A stretch of 64,000 nt of DNA from Novispirillum itersonii (GCF_014205675.1 NZ_JACIIX010000011.1:62001-126000); one strand, 5' to 3'; numbered from the stretch's first letter, positions 35,711 to 45,558 are shown. Numbers and translations: made by a program. The notes: generated from the letters alone by a model not told the origin.

Positions 35711-36925
35711 GTGTCCAACGCCGCCCTGCCCGTGATTGATCCGGTCGCCCTGACCCAGTCGCTGATCCGCTGCCCGTCGGTGACCCCCGCCGATGCCGGG
35801 GCACTGGATGTGCTGGCGCAGGCGCTGACCGGCCTTGGCTTTGTCTGTCACCGCATGACCTTCTCGGAAGAGGGCACACCGGATATCGACAACCTCTATG
35901 CCCGGCTGGGCACGCAGGGGCCGAATTTCTGCTTTGCCGGGCACACCGATGTGGTGCCGGTCGGCAATGCCGGGGGCTGGACGGTGGACCCCTTCGCCGC
36001 CGAAATCCGTGACGGCAAGCTGTACGGGCGCGGTACCGCCGACATGAAGGGGGGGATTGCCGCCTTCGTCGCCGCCGTTTCCCGCCTGATGGCGGAACAG
36101 GGAACGCCGGATGGCTCGATCAGCCTGCTGATCACCGGCGACGAGGAAGGCCCGTCGATCAACGGCACCCGCAAGGTGCTGGACTGGATGGCCGAACGCG
36201 GCGAAACCATCGACGTCTGTCTGGTCGGCGAACCGACCAATCCGCGCGTGCTTGGCGACATGATCAAGATCGGGCGGCGCGGCAGCATCAGCGGCTGGAT
36301 CACCGTGCATGGCACGCAGGGCCACGTTGCCTATCCGCATCTGGCCAACAACCCGGTGCCGCGCCTGATCCGGATGGTCTCAGCCCTGCTGGCGGAGCCG
36401 CTGGACCTCGGCAACGATTTCTTCCAGCCGTCCAATCTGGAAGTGGTGTCGATTGATGTCGGCAACCCGACCACCAATATCATCCCCGGCGAAGCCCGGG
36501 CACTGTTCAACATCCGCTTCAACACCCTGCACACCGCCGCCAGCCTTGAGGCATGGATCCGCGCCCGACTGGACGCCAGCGTCCTCGACCCCGCCCGCGA
36601 CGGTGCCGATGCCGATCCCGCCGCCTTCTACACCCTGAAGATGACGGAATCGGGCGAGGCCTTCCTGACCGAGCCGGGGCCGTTTTCCACCCTGCTGACC
36701 AAGGCCGTGGAGGCGGTGACCGGCCGGACCCCGGAGCTGTCAACCACCGGCGGCACCTCTGATGCCCGCTTCATCAAAAACGTCTGCCCGGTGGCGGAGT
36801 TCGGTCTGGTCGGCCAGACCATGCACAAGGTCAACGAGCATATCGCTGTTGAGGATCTGGAAAATCTGACCCGGATCTATCAGCAGATCCTGACCGGTTA
36901 TTTCGCCATTGGTGGCAGGATCTGA
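35711..36925 (+). CDS. dapE: Succinyl-diaminopimelate desuccinylase DapE
   Basis: A 404-residue dinuclear zinc peptidase (M20 family) that hydrolyses N-succinyl-LL-diaminopimelate. [11 protein letters not shown] holds a first metal ligand, [16 protein letters not shown] the bridging Asp, [14 protein letters not shown] the catalytic Glu pair, and [21 protein letters not shown] the C-terminal His ligand. The dimerisation domain ([28 protein letters not shown]) is present. The likely start is GTG 35711. With dapD it provides DAP for peptidoglycan. The next gene starts five bases after the stop. Confidence 0.97.
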   Translation: MSNAALPVIDPVALTQSLIRCPSVTPADAGALDVLAQALTGLGFVCHRMTFSEEGTPDIDNLYARLGTQGPNFCFAGHTDVVPVGNAGGWTVDPFAAEIRDGKLYGRGTADMKGGIAAFVAAVSRLMAEQGTPDGSISLLITGDEEGPSINGTRKVLDWMAERGETIDVCLVGEPTNPRVLGDMIKIGRRGSISGWITVHGTQGHVAYPHLANNPVPRLIRMVSALLAEPLDLGNDFFQPSNLEVVSIDVGNPTTNIIPGEARALFNIRFNTLHTAASLEAWIRARLDASVLDPARDGADADPAAFYTLKMTESGEAFLTEPGPFSTLLTKAVEAVTGRTPELSTTGGTSDARFIKNVCPVAEFGLVGQTMHKVNEHIAVEDLENLTRIYQQILTGYFAIGGRI

Positions 36926-36930
36926 TTTTC

Positions 36931-37488
36931 ATGCACTCCCTTCACGCCCTGCGGCAGATCCTGATTCAGATTCTGCGGTTCAACACCAAGGTGATTGATG
37001 CCTTTCCGGCATCCCCGGCGATGACACTGGCCTCCTTCCGGGTCGGCCTGTATGTCGCCCCGGTTTACCTGCTCCAGAGTCTGTTTCACGTTCTGCAACC
37101 GGGCGGGGCGGACGATTTCCTGATGTTCGCCGCCACCGAGGTGCTGACCTACGTCATCGGCTGGGCGCTGTTTCCGGTGGTCCTGCTGCAACTGGCTCCC
37201 CGTCTCGGCTGGGGCCTGCGGGTTCTGCGTTACATTACGGTCTACAACTGGTTTCAGGTGGTGGTGGCCCTGGCGCTGCTGCCCTTTATTGTCCTGAACG
37301 GCCTGAACCTGCTGCCGCCGCAGGCAGCCCAGCTGCTGATGATGCTGATCGGCACCGCCATCATGGTCTACAGCTGGTTCATCGCCCGCCACAGCCTGAA
37401 GGTCCCCGGCATGACCGCCACCGGCTGCGTGATCCTCGATCTGCTGCTGTCGGTGTTCATCAACGGGGTTCTGCCCAGCCTGATTTAA
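36931..37488 (+). CDS. Small multi-helix membrane protein of unknown function
   Basis: A 185-residue hydrophobic protein with about five membrane helices (ASFRVGLYVAPVYLLQSLFHVL; EVLTYVIGWALFPVVLLQLA; WFQVVVALALLPFIVLNGL; QAAQLLMMLIGTAIMVYSWF; ILDLLLSVFINGVLPSLI). The repeated fold resembles the Yip1-type superfamily, but I could not identify it firmly. It starts five bases after dapE and is surely in the dap operon. Such a position hints at a link with cell-wall precursor supply, but that is inference. Confidence 0.7.
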   Translation: MHSLHALRQILIQILRFNTKVIDAFPASPAMTLASFRVGLYVAPVYLLQSLFHVLQPGGADDFLMFAATEVLTYVIGWALFPVVLLQLAPRLGWGLRVLRYITVYNWFQVVVALALLPFIVLNGLNLLPPQAAQLLMMLIGTAIMVYSWFIARHSLKVPGMTATGCVILDLLLSVFINGVLPSLI

Positions 37489-37532
37489 CGGCACCGCCGC
37501 CCGCACCGGACCATGGCCCGTCGTTTTCCCGC

Positions 37533-37563
37533 TTGACCCTCTAGTCACTAGAGCAATTACCGT
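37533..37563 (+). promoter_or_regulatory. MerR-type (CadR/PbrR-like) metal-responsive promoter
   Basis: A -35 TTGACC (37533-37538) and a -10-like TACCGT (37558-37563) are separated by 19 bases, longer than normal, as is typical for MerR-family promoters. The spacer holds the palindrome CTCTAG-TCA-CTAGAG (37539-37553), which resembles known CadR and PbrR operators. The P-type ATPase start codon lies about 50 bases downstream. No merR-type gene is in the window, so the regulator must act from elsewhere. Confidence 0.8.
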
Positions 37564-37615
37564 CGGTCTCAACGCTTCATCGCCCCCTCTGCGGGGCCGG
37601 AACCGGAGAGATCCG

Positions 37616-39946
37616 ATGACCCATTCCCTCGCCACCCGGCGGGTGTGGACGGTGACCGGCATGGACTGCGCGTCCTGCTCCACCAAGATCACCCGCGCCC
37701 TGAGCCGCCTGCCCGGCGTCAGCGACGTTCATGTTGCCCTGATGGCCGAACGGCTGACCCTGACCCTTGCCCCGGCCACCACCGCCCCGGCAGAGATCGA
37801 GGCCGCCGTCACCCGGCTCGGTTTCGGCATCACCCCAGCCCCATCCCGCCCCGCTGCACCCCAGCCGGAGGAGGCACCGCCCCCCTGCTGCGGCGGACAT
37901 GGGTGTGGAACCGATCCTGAGCCACAGCCGCACCAGAGCGCATGCCATGACCACGACCACAACGGTCATGGCCATAGCGGTCACAGGCATGATCATGAAC
38001 ACGGGCATGACCACACCACGCCGGAGCGCCCGGACCAGCGATGGTTCCAGACCGGCAAGGGCCGTCTGGTGCTGCTGACCGGAGCGCTGCTGGGGGCGGC
38101 ATGGGGGCTGGAACGCCTGACCGCATCGCTTACCGGATCGGCGGACATTGGCCGCTGGGCCTTCACCGCCGCCTGCCTGATCGGCCTCGCGCCGGTGGCC
38201 CGGCGGGCGTGGGAGAGCCTGCGCAGCGGCAATCCCTTCACCATCGAAGGACTGATGACGATTGCCGCCCTCGGGGCGCTGATCATCGGGGCGGCGGAGG
38301 AAGCGGCGCTGGTGGTGTTCCTGTTCGCCGTTGGCGAGCTGCTGGAAGGGGTCGCCGCCGGAAAGGCCCGCAATGGCATCCGCACTCTTGCCGCACTGGT
38401 TCCGAAAACCGCCCTGCTACTGGTCAACGGCCAGCCACAGGAGGTTGCCGCCGCCAGCCTGCGCCCCGGGGCGGCGGTTCTGGTCCGCCCCGGTGACCGC
38501 ATCCCGGCTGATGGCACGGTTGCAACGGGGGTCTCCGGCGTTGACGAAAGCCCGGTCACCGGGGAAAGCGTCCCCCGCACCAAGGCCCCCGGCGACCCGG
38601 TGTTTGCCGGATCCATCAACACCGAAGCCGCCCTGACCGTGACCGTCACCAAGGAGGCCAGCGATACCACGCTGGCACGGATCGTCCGGCTGGTGGAAGA
38701 GGCGGAAGAGGCCCGTGCCCCGACCGAACGCTTCATCGACCGTTTCTCCCGCTGGTACATGCCGGTGATCGTTCTGGCGGCCCTGCTGGTGACGGTGCTG
38801 CCGCCGCTGCTGGCGCAGCAGCCGTGGGATGTGTGGATCTATCGGGGTCTGTCACTGCTGCTGATCGGCTGCCCCTGTGCGCTGGTGATTTCCGTGCCCG
38901 CCTCCATCGCCTCCGCCCTGTCGGCCGGGGCCCGGCGCGGCCTGCTGATGAAGGGCGGCGCGGTGATTGAGGCCGCCGCCGCCGTCCGCCATGTGGCCTT
39001 TGACAAGACCGGAACCCTGACACAGGGCCGACCGCAGGTGACCGATGTGCTGCCTGCCGACGGAACCGACACCAGTACCTTACTGACGGTGGCCGCCGGG
39101 ATTGAGGCCGGGTCCAGCCATCCGCTGGCACAGGCGATCCTGCGCCGCGCCGCTGACGGCGGCATTGCCCCGCCCCGCAGCGAAGCCGCCCGCGCCCTGC
39201 CGGGCCGGGGCGTCGAGGCGGTCATCAACGGCATGGCGGCGGCCATCCTGTCCCCCCACAGTGCCGCAGACCGCGGACTGCTGCCCGACGCCCAGCGCGG
39301 GCAGGCAACCACACTGGAAGCCACCGGAAAAACCGTGGTTGCCGTCAGCCACGGCGCAAACGCCCTCGGCCTGATCGCCCTGCGCGATGAACCGCGCCCC
39401 GACGCCGCCGACGCCGTCCGCCAGCTTCAGGCGATGGGGATCACCGCCACCATGCTGACCGGGGACAACAGCCGGACCGCCGCCGCCATCGCCGCCCCGC
39501 TGGGGATCGCCGTTCAGGCAGAGATGCTGCCGGAAGACAAACTGGCCGCGATCCGCGCCCTCGCAGAGTCCGGTCAGGACCGGAAGGGGCCGGGAGGAGT
39601 GATGATGATCGGGGATGGCATCAACGATGCCCCGGCCCTGAAACAGGCCAGCGTCGGGGTTGCGATGGGATCGGGGACCGATGTGGCGCTGGAAACCGCC
39701 GACGCCGCCATCCTGCGCGACCGGGTCAGCGATGTTCCGGCCCTGATCCGGCTGTCCCGCCAGACCATGCGCAACATCCGCCAAAACGTGGCACTGGCCC
39801 TTGGGCTGAAGGCGGTGTTCCTCGTCACCTCGGTCCTTGGCATCACCGGTCTGTGGATCGCCATTCTGGCTGATACCGGGGCAACCGTTCTGGTGACGCT
39901 GAATGCCCTGCGTCTGCTGCGGACCGATCCGACCCGGAGCCCATAA
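37616..39946 (+). CDS. zntA: Zn2+/Cd2+/Pb2+-exporting P1B-type ATPase
   Basis: A 776-residue metal pump. The N-terminal HMA domain has GMDCASC. A linker around residues 86-140 is extremely His-rich (CCGGHGCG, then DHDHNGHGHSGHRHDHEHGH), probably a metal-sensing buffer. Membrane motif CPCALV, phosphorylation motif DKTGTLT, and GDGINDAPAL are intact. ILADTGATVLVTLNALRLL at the C-terminus carries the Asp of P1B-2 (ZntA-type) pumps, which argues for Zn/Cd/Pb rather than copper. The gene has a MerR-type promoter and a GGAGAG ribosome site. It is monocistronic as far as seen. Confidence 0.94.
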   Translation: MTHSLATRRVWTVTGMDCASCSTKITRALSRLPGVSDVHVALMAERLTLTLAPATTAPAEIEAAVTRLGFGITPAPSRPAAPQPEEAPPPCCGGHGCGTDPEPQPHQSACHDHDHNGHGHSGHRHDHEHGHDHTTPERPDQRWFQTGKGRLVLLTGALLGAAWGLERLTASLTGSADIGRWAFTAACLIGLAPVARRAWESLRSGNPFTIEGLMTIAALGALIIGAAEEAALVVFLFAVGELLEGVAAGKARNGIRTLAALVPKTALLLVNGQPQEVAAASLRPGAAVLVRPGDRIPADGTVATGVSGVDESPVTGESVPRTKAPGDPVFAGSINTEAALTVTVTKEASDTTLARIVRLVEEAEEARAPTERFIDRFSRWYMPVIVLAALLVTVLPPLLAQQPWDVWIYRGLSLLLIGCPCALVISVPASIASALSAGARRGLLMKGGAVIEAAAAVRHVAFDKTGTLTQGRPQVTDVLPADGTDTSTLLTVAAGIEAGSSHPLAQAILRRAADGGIAPPRSEAARALPGRGVEAVINGMAAAILSPHSAADRGLLPDAQRGQATTLEATGKTVVAVSHGANALGLIALRDEPRPDAADAVRQLQAMGITATMLTGDNSRTAAAIAAPLGIAVQAEMLPEDKLAAIRALAESGQDRKGPGGVMMIGDGINDAPALKQASVGVAMGSGTDVALETADAAILRDRVSDVPALIRLSRQTMRNIRQNVALALGLKAVFLVTSVLGITGLWIAILADTGATVLVTLNALRLLRTDPTRSP

Positions 39947-39992
39947 GCGCCGGAGACCATCGCAGAAGAACAGGCTCTATGATCAGTGGCGG

Positions 39993-40664
39993 TCAGTGGC
40001 GGCGCACGGTGGTGCTGTCCTGCCCCTGCATCATCCGGTTGCCATCCCCGACCCAGCCGACTTCCCCGTCCAGCCCCCAGTCTGCCTGTGTGGCGGTGCG
40101 CAGCAACACCGCCAGCAGGCGGTGGGCGTCGGCCCGGGTCAGCGGCAGCATCACCGCACAGGCCTCTCCGCCGAACAGGCGCAGGTCGAACCGTCCCTCC
40201 TGCGGGGTGACATCAATCCGGTTCATCAGAACGGTGCCGGGGCCCGGCACCACCGGGGCAGCAGGCAGGGGCTCTGTCCCTAACGGGTCCGCAGCGGCGC
40301 CCTCCTCCGCCGGGGGCGGCGGGGCCGAAGCCGAAACCGCGCCGCCTTCGGTCGGCGCGCTTTGCGACGCCGCCGCCATCTGCGCACTGGCTTCCTGATC
40401 CCGGGCAAGGGCGGCCTGATCGTTCAGGGCGTCCAGATGTTCAAACAGCACCATCGCCTGACGCTGTTCATCCGGGACACCGGCAGCCTGCGCCGTCATC
40501 GCCAGCAGGGCCCCGAACTGTTGCAGGAAGGCCCGGCACAGCCGCCGGGTCAGCCACAGGTGGTGAGCCGCCCCGGCCTGATCGAGACAGCGGACCAACA
40601 TCCGGTCTTCCATCGGACTGAAGGCGAAATCAATGCTGGCGGCGAGCAGAACCGGAGACCCCAT
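39993..40664 (-). CDS. Conserved-looking protein of unknown function
   Basis: About 223 residues; I do not recognise it. The N-terminal ~80 residues (SPVLLAASIDFAFSPMEDRMLVRCLDQAGAAHHLWLTRRLCRAFLQQFGALLAM) look like an ordered domain. Residues 95-165 are an Ala/Pro/Glu-rich linker. The C-terminal ~70 residues (VLMNRIDVTPQEGRFDLRLFGGEACAVMLPLTRADAHRLLAVLL) form another ordered unit. There is no signal peptide. ATG 40664 is chosen by position, with MREG at 40676 as alternative. It lies downstream of a chemoreceptor gene but after a strong terminator. Confidence 0.6.
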   Translation of the reverse strand: MGSPVLLAASIDFAFSPMEDRMLVRCLDQAGAAHHLWLTRRLCRAFLQQFGALLAMTAQAAGVPDEQRQAMVLFEHLDALNDQAALARDQEASAQMAAASQSAPTEGGAVSASAPPPPAEEGAAADPLGTEPLPAAPVVPGPGTVLMNRIDVTPQEGRFDLRLFGGEACAVMLPLTRADAHRLLAVLLRTATQADWGLDGEVGWVGDGNRMMQGQDSTTVRRH

Positions 40665-40817
40665 TCCCTCTCTCATCCTTCTGTTTGCCCCCGCTCTCTC
40701 CACGGAGGAGGTCCGGGCTGGCATTCCCCCTGTGTAGCCCACCCGACGGCGGCCTGTACAGACGCGCCCGCCGGTTATCCCCATCTGTTTTCAGTCCTTC
40801 TGTGTGCCGGAAAACGG

Positions 40818-40849
40818 AACACCCCCGGCACGTCCGCACCGGGGGTGTT
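40818..40849 (-). terminator. Intrinsic terminator of the first chemoreceptor gene
   Basis: AACACCCCCGG (40818-40828) and CCGGGGGTGTT (40839-40849) form a perfect 11-bp stem with a ten-base loop. On the minus strand it is followed by CCGTTTT, 37 bases after the chemoreceptor stop. Confidence 0.85.
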
Positions 40850-40885
40850 TCCGGTCAGGGCTCCGGCCGGTCCGCCGGAGCAGGA

Positions 40886-42862
40886 TCACAGACTGCGGAT
40901 GTTATGGAAGAACCCGTCCACCTTGCTCTTCAGGGTTTCGGCCTGACGCGCCAGCTCCGCCGCCGCCCCCAGCACCTGCGCCGCACTGTCCCCGGTTTCG
41001 CGGGCCCCTTCCGTCACGTTGATCACACTGTGCGAGACATCCTGTGTGCCCTGCGCCGCCTCCGCCACATTGCGGGCGATTTCACGGGTCGAATCCCCCT
41101 GATCCTGCACCGCCTGCGAGATATCCCCGGCCAGCGTGTTGATGCGGGTGATGACCGAGGCAATGCCCTGAATCGCCTGTACCGCCTCGTTGGAAACCGT
41201 CTGGATCTCGCCGATCTGCGAGGCGATCTCGCCGGTGGCCTTGGCGGTCTGGTTGGCGAGGGATTTCACCTCGTTCGCCACCACGGCAAAGCCCTTTCCG
41301 GCATCCCCGGCCCGCGCTGCCTCGATAGTGGCATTCAGGGCGAGCAGATTGGTCTGACTGGCGATATCGTTGATCAGCCCGACAATCTGACTGATCCGGT
41401 CGGTGGCCTGCACCAGCGACCGCACGGTCTGGTCCGTCCGCGCGGCCGCATCCATCGCCTGTTCCGCCACCTGCCGGGATTCCCCGGCACTGTCGGCAAT
41501 ATTGGCGATCGACCGCACCAGCATATCGGTGGAGGAGGCAACGCTTTTGACGTTGACCGAAGCCTGCTCGGTCGCCGCCGCCGCCGTGGTGGCATCCCCG
41601 GCGGAACGGTGGGCGGTGGCCTGAAGCGACTGGGCCGTCGCCTCCAGCTCCGTCGCCGCCGAAGTCACCAGTTCCAGAACCTGCAACATATCGCGGTCGA
41701 ACAGGGCGATCAGCTCTTCCATCCGCTGGGTGCGGACCTCCCGCGCCCGGGCGGCTTCGGCCTGTTCGGCCTCCAGCCGCTGCCGTTCCAGCGCATGATC
41801 GCGGAACACCTGCACCGCCGAGGCCATCGCCCCGATCTCATCCTCGCGGCCAAGGCCGGGGATGTCGGCCTGTAGATCCCCACCGGCCAGACGGCGCATC
41901 GCCCCGGTCATACCGGTCACCGGCTGGGCCACCACCCGCTTCAGGGCCTGCTGCATCAGGATGATCAGCAGAACCGCCCCGATCAGTGCCGCCACCAGCG
42001 CCGCAATCCGGAAGGTTGCCAGCGGGGCAAAGGCCAGCCCTTCATCAACCACCAGCACCAGCGACCACTGGACGCCCGACACGGTCAGCGGGGCAAATTC
42101 CACCAGCACCGGACGGCCGTTGAGCCGGGTCGAACTCAGGGCCGGACCGATCACCGGCGTATTCTGCGGAAACAGGTCCGACAGCGTCTTGGTCGCCAGC
42201 GCCGGATCGGGATGGATCAGCACCATCCCCTTGGCGTCCACGACAAAGGCGTGACCAAGGCCGCCCAGCGTGATGTGGCTGAGCATCGACCCCAGCGCCT
42301 TCAGGGTGAAGTTCCCCCCGGCCACCGCCACAACCTTTCCGTCCCGCATCACCGGTACGGTTGCTGTCATCACCAGTTCCTTGGTGGCCGCCTGAATGAA
42401 GGGCGGGGTCATCGTCGCCCCTTTCTGCTGCACCGCCGCCGCGTACCACGGGCGGGTCCGGGGATCGAACCCCGGGGGCAGTTTCGGCGGCGGCCAGGCG
42501 ATAAAATCACCATTCTCCCGGCCAAGATAGGCGGTATCAAAGGTTTCGGTCAGGACCTTGGCTTTCAGGAAACTTTCCAGTGCCGCATCGTCCTTGGTCT
42601 CACCCTGCGTTTCCGCCACCATGCGGATCAGCCGGGCCCGGGCCTCCAGCCAGTCACTCAGCCCGGCGGCGGCAGTCTCTCCGGTGTTCTGGAGCGAGGC
42701 TTCAAGTTCCGCCTCAATCTGGGATTTCTGGTAGCGGTCAAGATAGACAGAGAAAATTGCAAAAATAACCAGAACCATCGCAACCATGACGAAAAGTATT
42801 CTCGTCATAATGCTTTTGCGGGTTCTTTCGGTCGTCGTGGTTTCGTATGTCCGGTCGGCCAT
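40886..42862 (-). CDS. Methyl-accepting chemotaxis protein with dCache-like sensor
   Basis: A 658-residue chemoreceptor. TM1 is at ~21-42 ([20 protein letters not shown]), a periplasmic dCache-type sensor at ~45-285 ([50 protein letters not shown]), and TM2 at ~290-312. A HAMP domain follows, and then a long signalling coiled-coil with the hairpin tip [20 protein letters not shown]. The sensor motif RPWY is typical for ligand-binding Cache domains. No CheR-binding pentapeptide is at the C-terminus (HNIRSL). It is a close paralogue of the receptor at 49669-51645. The region upstream (42863-42991) is AT-rich. Confidence 0.95.
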   Translation of the reverse strand: MADRTYETTTTERTRKSIMTRILFVMVAMVLVIFAIFSVYLDRYQKSQIEAELEASLQNTGETAAAGLSDWLEARARLIRMVAETQGETKDDAALESFLKAKVLTETFDTAYLGRENGDFIAWPPPKLPPGFDPRTRPWYAAAVQQKGATMTPPFIQAATKELVMTATVPVMRDGKVVAVAGGNFTLKALGSMLSHITLGGLGHAFVVDAKGMVLIHPDPALATKTLSDLFPQNTPVIGPALSSTRLNGRPVLVEFAPLTVSGVQWSLVLVVDEGLAFAPLATFRIAALVAALIGAVLLIILMQQALKRVVAQPVTGMTGAMRRLAGGDLQADIPGLGREDEIGAMASAVQVFRDHALERQRLEAEQAEAARAREVRTQRMEELIALFDRDMLQVLELVTSAATELEATAQSLQATAHRSAGDATTAAAATEQASVNVKSVASSTDMLVRSIANIADSAGESRQVAEQAMDAAARTDQTVRSLVQATDRISQIVGLINDIASQTNLLALNATIEAARAGDAGKGFAVVANEVKSLANQTAKATGEIASQIGEIQTVSNEAVQAIQGIASVITRINTLAGDISQAVQDQGDSTREIARNVAEAAQGTQDVSHSVINVTEGARETGDSAAQVLGAAAELARQAETLKSKVDGFFHNIRSL

Positions 42863-42991
42863 TCTGTGCCCCCCTGTGATCTCCGCCCCCTACCTACGGA
42901 GAGTATTTGATAGATCACATATTAAGGGTCACGAAGATTGGATACAATTCGAAAAGACCATACTATCCGTAGGAGTTAATACCGCAGACGG

Positions 42992-43666
42992 TCATCCCCG
43001 TGCCTGCCAGCGGAAAATCCGGGTGTCCCGGTGTTCGGACTCTTCCACGGCACGGGACGTCGGCACCGTATAGCGCCCGACCTCCATCAGCCCTTCTCCA
43101 TCAGGTAGATAGGCACGGCCGGGATCCGCCATCAACACCACCGCCCCGGCCCCGGCCCGGTCCCGCAGCCAGGGGATCACCCGGGCCGCCATCTCACGGT
43201 CATAACAGACATCCCCGGCGAGAATGACCTCCGGCCGTTCCCACCCGTCCGGCAGGCTCCCCCCCAGCAGATCTTTCCCGCACAGGTCTACGGTGACTCC
43301 GTTCAGCCCGGCATTCAGCCCACAGGCCACCTGCGCGATCGGATCAATATCATTGGCCAGAACCCGCGCCGCACCGGAACGGGCAGCGGCAATCGCCTCG
43401 ACCCCGCCCCCGGCGGCAAAGGACAGAACGGTCTTCCCCCGGACAGACTCCGGTTGATCCAGCAGAAGGCGGGCGAGGGCCTGCCCTCCCGGCCAGGCAA
43501 AGGCCCAGAACGGTGGCTCCAGTCCATTCTGATCGAGAAAATCCTGTGTCGCCGACCACAGCGGCGTCACATCCGTCGCCAGATACAGCGACAGCTCCGG
43601 GATCAGCCCGGGGGCTGTCACCGCGGTATGCCTGCGGATGAATCCGGCAGCATCCGGCCCGGTCAC
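42992..43666 (-). CDS. Class I SAM methyltransferase, ETF-beta lysine methyltransferase (METTL20-like)
   Basis: A 224-residue seven-strand methyltransferase. The motif I region is TVLSFAAGGGVEAIAAARSGAARV, the acidic SAM contact is LANDIDPIAQ, and the post-I motif is ILAGDVCYDREMAA. The N-terminal part PPFWAFAWPGGQALARLLLD matches the METTL20/ETFBKMT branch; bacterial members of that group methylate electron transfer flavoprotein beta. The start GTG 43666 overlaps the ubiA stop (GTGA), so it is co-translated with ubiA. Both genes relate to the respiratory quinone/ETF branch, but no etf gene is in the window. Confidence 0.8.
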   Translation of the reverse strand: MTGPDAAGFIRRHTAVTAPGLIPELSLYLATDVTPLWSATQDFLDQNGLEPPFWAFAWPGGQALARLLLDQPESVRGKTVLSFAAGGGVEAIAAARSGAARVLANDIDPIAQVACGLNAGLNGVTVDLCGKDLLGGSLPDGWERPEVILAGDVCYDREMAARVIPWLRDRAGAGAVVLMADPGRAYLPDGEGLMEVGRYTVPTSRAVEESEHRDTRIFRWQARG

Positions 43667-44601
43667 ACCTGACCCGCCACAATCGCCAGCAGCATGATCC
43701 AGCCAAAAGTCTTGTTGGATTTGAACAGCCGCAGACAGGTCGGTCCGTGGTCAATATCCAGCACCAGAACCTGCCAGACAAAGTGGCCCAGCGCCGCCAG
43801 CATCACCAGATAAAAGCCCAGATGCAGCCCGGCCAGCGCCCCGGCGGCGGTGAACAGACCCCACGCCAGCAGGTAGAACACCCCGACCACCGCCCGGGTG
43901 TGCCGCCCCAGCGCCAGTGCCGAGGACTTCACGCCCACCGCCAGATCATCCTCGCGGTCCTGATGGGCATAGATGGTATCGTAGCCAAGGGTCCAGAACA
44001 GCCCACCGACAAACAGCAGCAGGGCGGGCAGCCCCACGGTCCCGGTGATCGCCGCCCAGCCGACCAGCGCCCCCCAGTTGAAGGTCAGCCCCAGCCAGGC
44101 CTGTGGCCAGTGGGTGATCCGCTTCATCAGCGGATAGACGGCAAACATCGGGACCGAACCGATCCCGACCAGAACCGCCATCTTCGACAGGCTGAGCAGA
44201 ACCAGCAGACCGATCAGCAGCAGGGCCACCAGAAACACCGCCGCCTGCCGCAGGCTGAGTGCGCCGCTGGCCAGTGGCCGGGCGGCGGTGCGCGCCACCT
44301 GACGGTCAATATCGCGGTCAAAGATATCATTGATGACACAGCCCGCGCCGCGCATGACCGTCGCGCCGATGCCAAACAGCACGATCAGCGACAGCCATTC
44401 CAGCGGGCCGACATCCTCCACCGCCGCCGCCAGTGTGGTTGACCACCAGCAGGGGAACAGCAGCAGCCAGACGCCGATCGGACGGTCCAGCCGCATCAGT
44501 TTGCAGTACGGGCGCCATGCTTCCGGCAGGATCCGGTCGATCCATCCGTCGGTCGGCATGTCGCCAATCATTGGCCTTGGCTCAGTCATAGGGGTATACA
44601 T
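43663..44601 (-). CDS. ubiA: 4-hydroxybenzoate polyprenyltransferase UbiA
   Basis: A 312-residue membrane enzyme that joins the polyprenyl tail to 4-hydroxybenzoate in ubiquinone synthesis. The first Asp-rich motif is GCVINDIFDRDIDRQVARTAARPLASG (NDxxDxxxD). The second is YDTIYAHQDREDDLAVGVKSSAL (the DxxxD/YAHQDxxDD type). About eight membrane helices are visible. The start is uncertain: ATG 44601 (MYTPMTEPRP) or 44589. It is divergent from rsmE, 96 bases apart, and overlaps the methyltransferase gene at its 3' end. Confidence 0.96.
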   Translation of the reverse strand: MYTPMTEPRPMIGDMPTDGWIDRILPEAWRPYCKLMRLDRPIGVWLLLFPCWWSTTLAAAVEDVGPLEWLSLIVLFGIGATVMRGAGCVINDIFDRDIDRQVARTAARPLASGALSLRQAAVFLVALLLIGLLVLLSLSKMAVLVGIGSVPMFAVYPLMKRITHWPQAWLGLTFNWGALVGWAAITGTVGLPALLLFVGGLFWTLGYDTIYAHQDREDDLAVGVKSSALALGRHTRAVVGVFYLLAWGLFTAAGALAGLHLGFYLVMLAALGHFVWQVLVLDIDHGPTCLRLFKSNKTFGWIMLLAIVAGQV

Positions 44602-44697
44602 ACCGACGCCCCGCGGCAAACTCAACACAGCAAACTCGCCTTCCCGTCTCCGGTGCCCCGATGGACCGCAGCCGGGCCCTGTCAGGAAACCGGTCTC

Positions 44698-45465
44698 ATG
44701 CCTGCCCGCCCCGCCCTCCGCCTGTTCACCGATGCCGCTCTGTCCGCAGGGGCAACCGTCGCCCTCAGCGAGGGGCAGGCCCACTACCTGCATGCCGTGA
44801 TGCGCACCGCCGCCGGGGAAGAGATCGCCCTGTTCAACGGCCGCGATGGCGAATGGGTGGCCACCCTGACCGAAACCGGCAAGCGCCGGGCCACCGCCAC
44901 GGCGCAGACCCTGCTGCGCCCGCAGTCCGACGAACCCCGGCCCGGCCCGTGGCTGCTGTTTGCCCCGCTGAAAAAAGACGCCACCGACATGGTGGTGGAA
45001 AAAGCCACCGAGCTGGGGGCCAGCCACCTGATCCCGGTACTGACCCGTTACACCAATGCCACCCGCGTCAACACCGAACGGCTGACCGCCAACGCCATCG
45101 AAGCGTCGGAACAGTGTGAGCGCCTGTCGGTGCCGACCGTGGCGGAACCGGAAAAGCTCGACCGCCTGCTTGATGGCTGGGCTCCGGCGCGGTGCCTGCT
45201 GGTGATGGACGAAACCGGAGCAGGCCGGGATGTTGCCTCCGCTCTGTCCGCCCTGCCGCCGGGCACCGAAGCCGCGATTCTGATCGGCCCCGAAGGCGGG
45301 TTTGAAAAATCGGAACTTGAACTTTTACACCGGTATCCCTTTGTTATCCGCGTCACTCTCGGTCCCCGGATTCTGCGGGCGGAAACGGCGGCCCTGTCCG
45401 CCCTGACCTGCTGGCAGGCCCTGCGGGGTGACTGGCAGGGCCGCCCGGCCTTCCGGGGCGGTTGA
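44698..45465 (+). CDS. rsmE: 16S rRNA (uracil1498-N3)-methyltransferase RsmE
   Basis: A 255-residue SPOUT-class methyltransferase. An N-terminal PUA-like part (HYLHAVMRTAAGEEIALFNGRDGEW) precedes the knot. KKDATDMVVEKATELGASHLIPVLTRYT, then IEASEQCERLSVP, and the C-terminal ILIGPEGGFEKSELELL plus LGPRILRAETAALSAL are RsmE hallmarks. ATG 44698 has AGGAAA upstream; in-frame codons before it have no homology. It lies before gshA on the same strand with a 93-base gap, so the two are possibly co-transcribed. Confidence 0.95.
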   Translation: MPARPALRLFTDAALSAGATVALSEGQAHYLHAVMRTAAGEEIALFNGRDGEWVATLTETGKRRATATAQTLLRPQSDEPRPGPWLLFAPLKKDATDMVVEKATELGASHLIPVLTRYTNATRVNTERLTANAIEASEQCERLSVPTVAEPEKLDRLLDGWAPARCLLVMDETGAGRDVASALSALPPGTEAAILIGPEGGFEKSELELLHRYPFVIRVTLGPRILRAETAALSALTCWQALRGDWQGRPAFRGG

Positions 45466-45558
45466 CCGCCCGTAGAGTCTTTCAGTTCCGCCGGAGCCTG
45501 CTCCGGCCCCGTTTCAGGCCAGCCGGGTTCTCCGGCCCGTTTTTCAGGAGTGCCCTGC

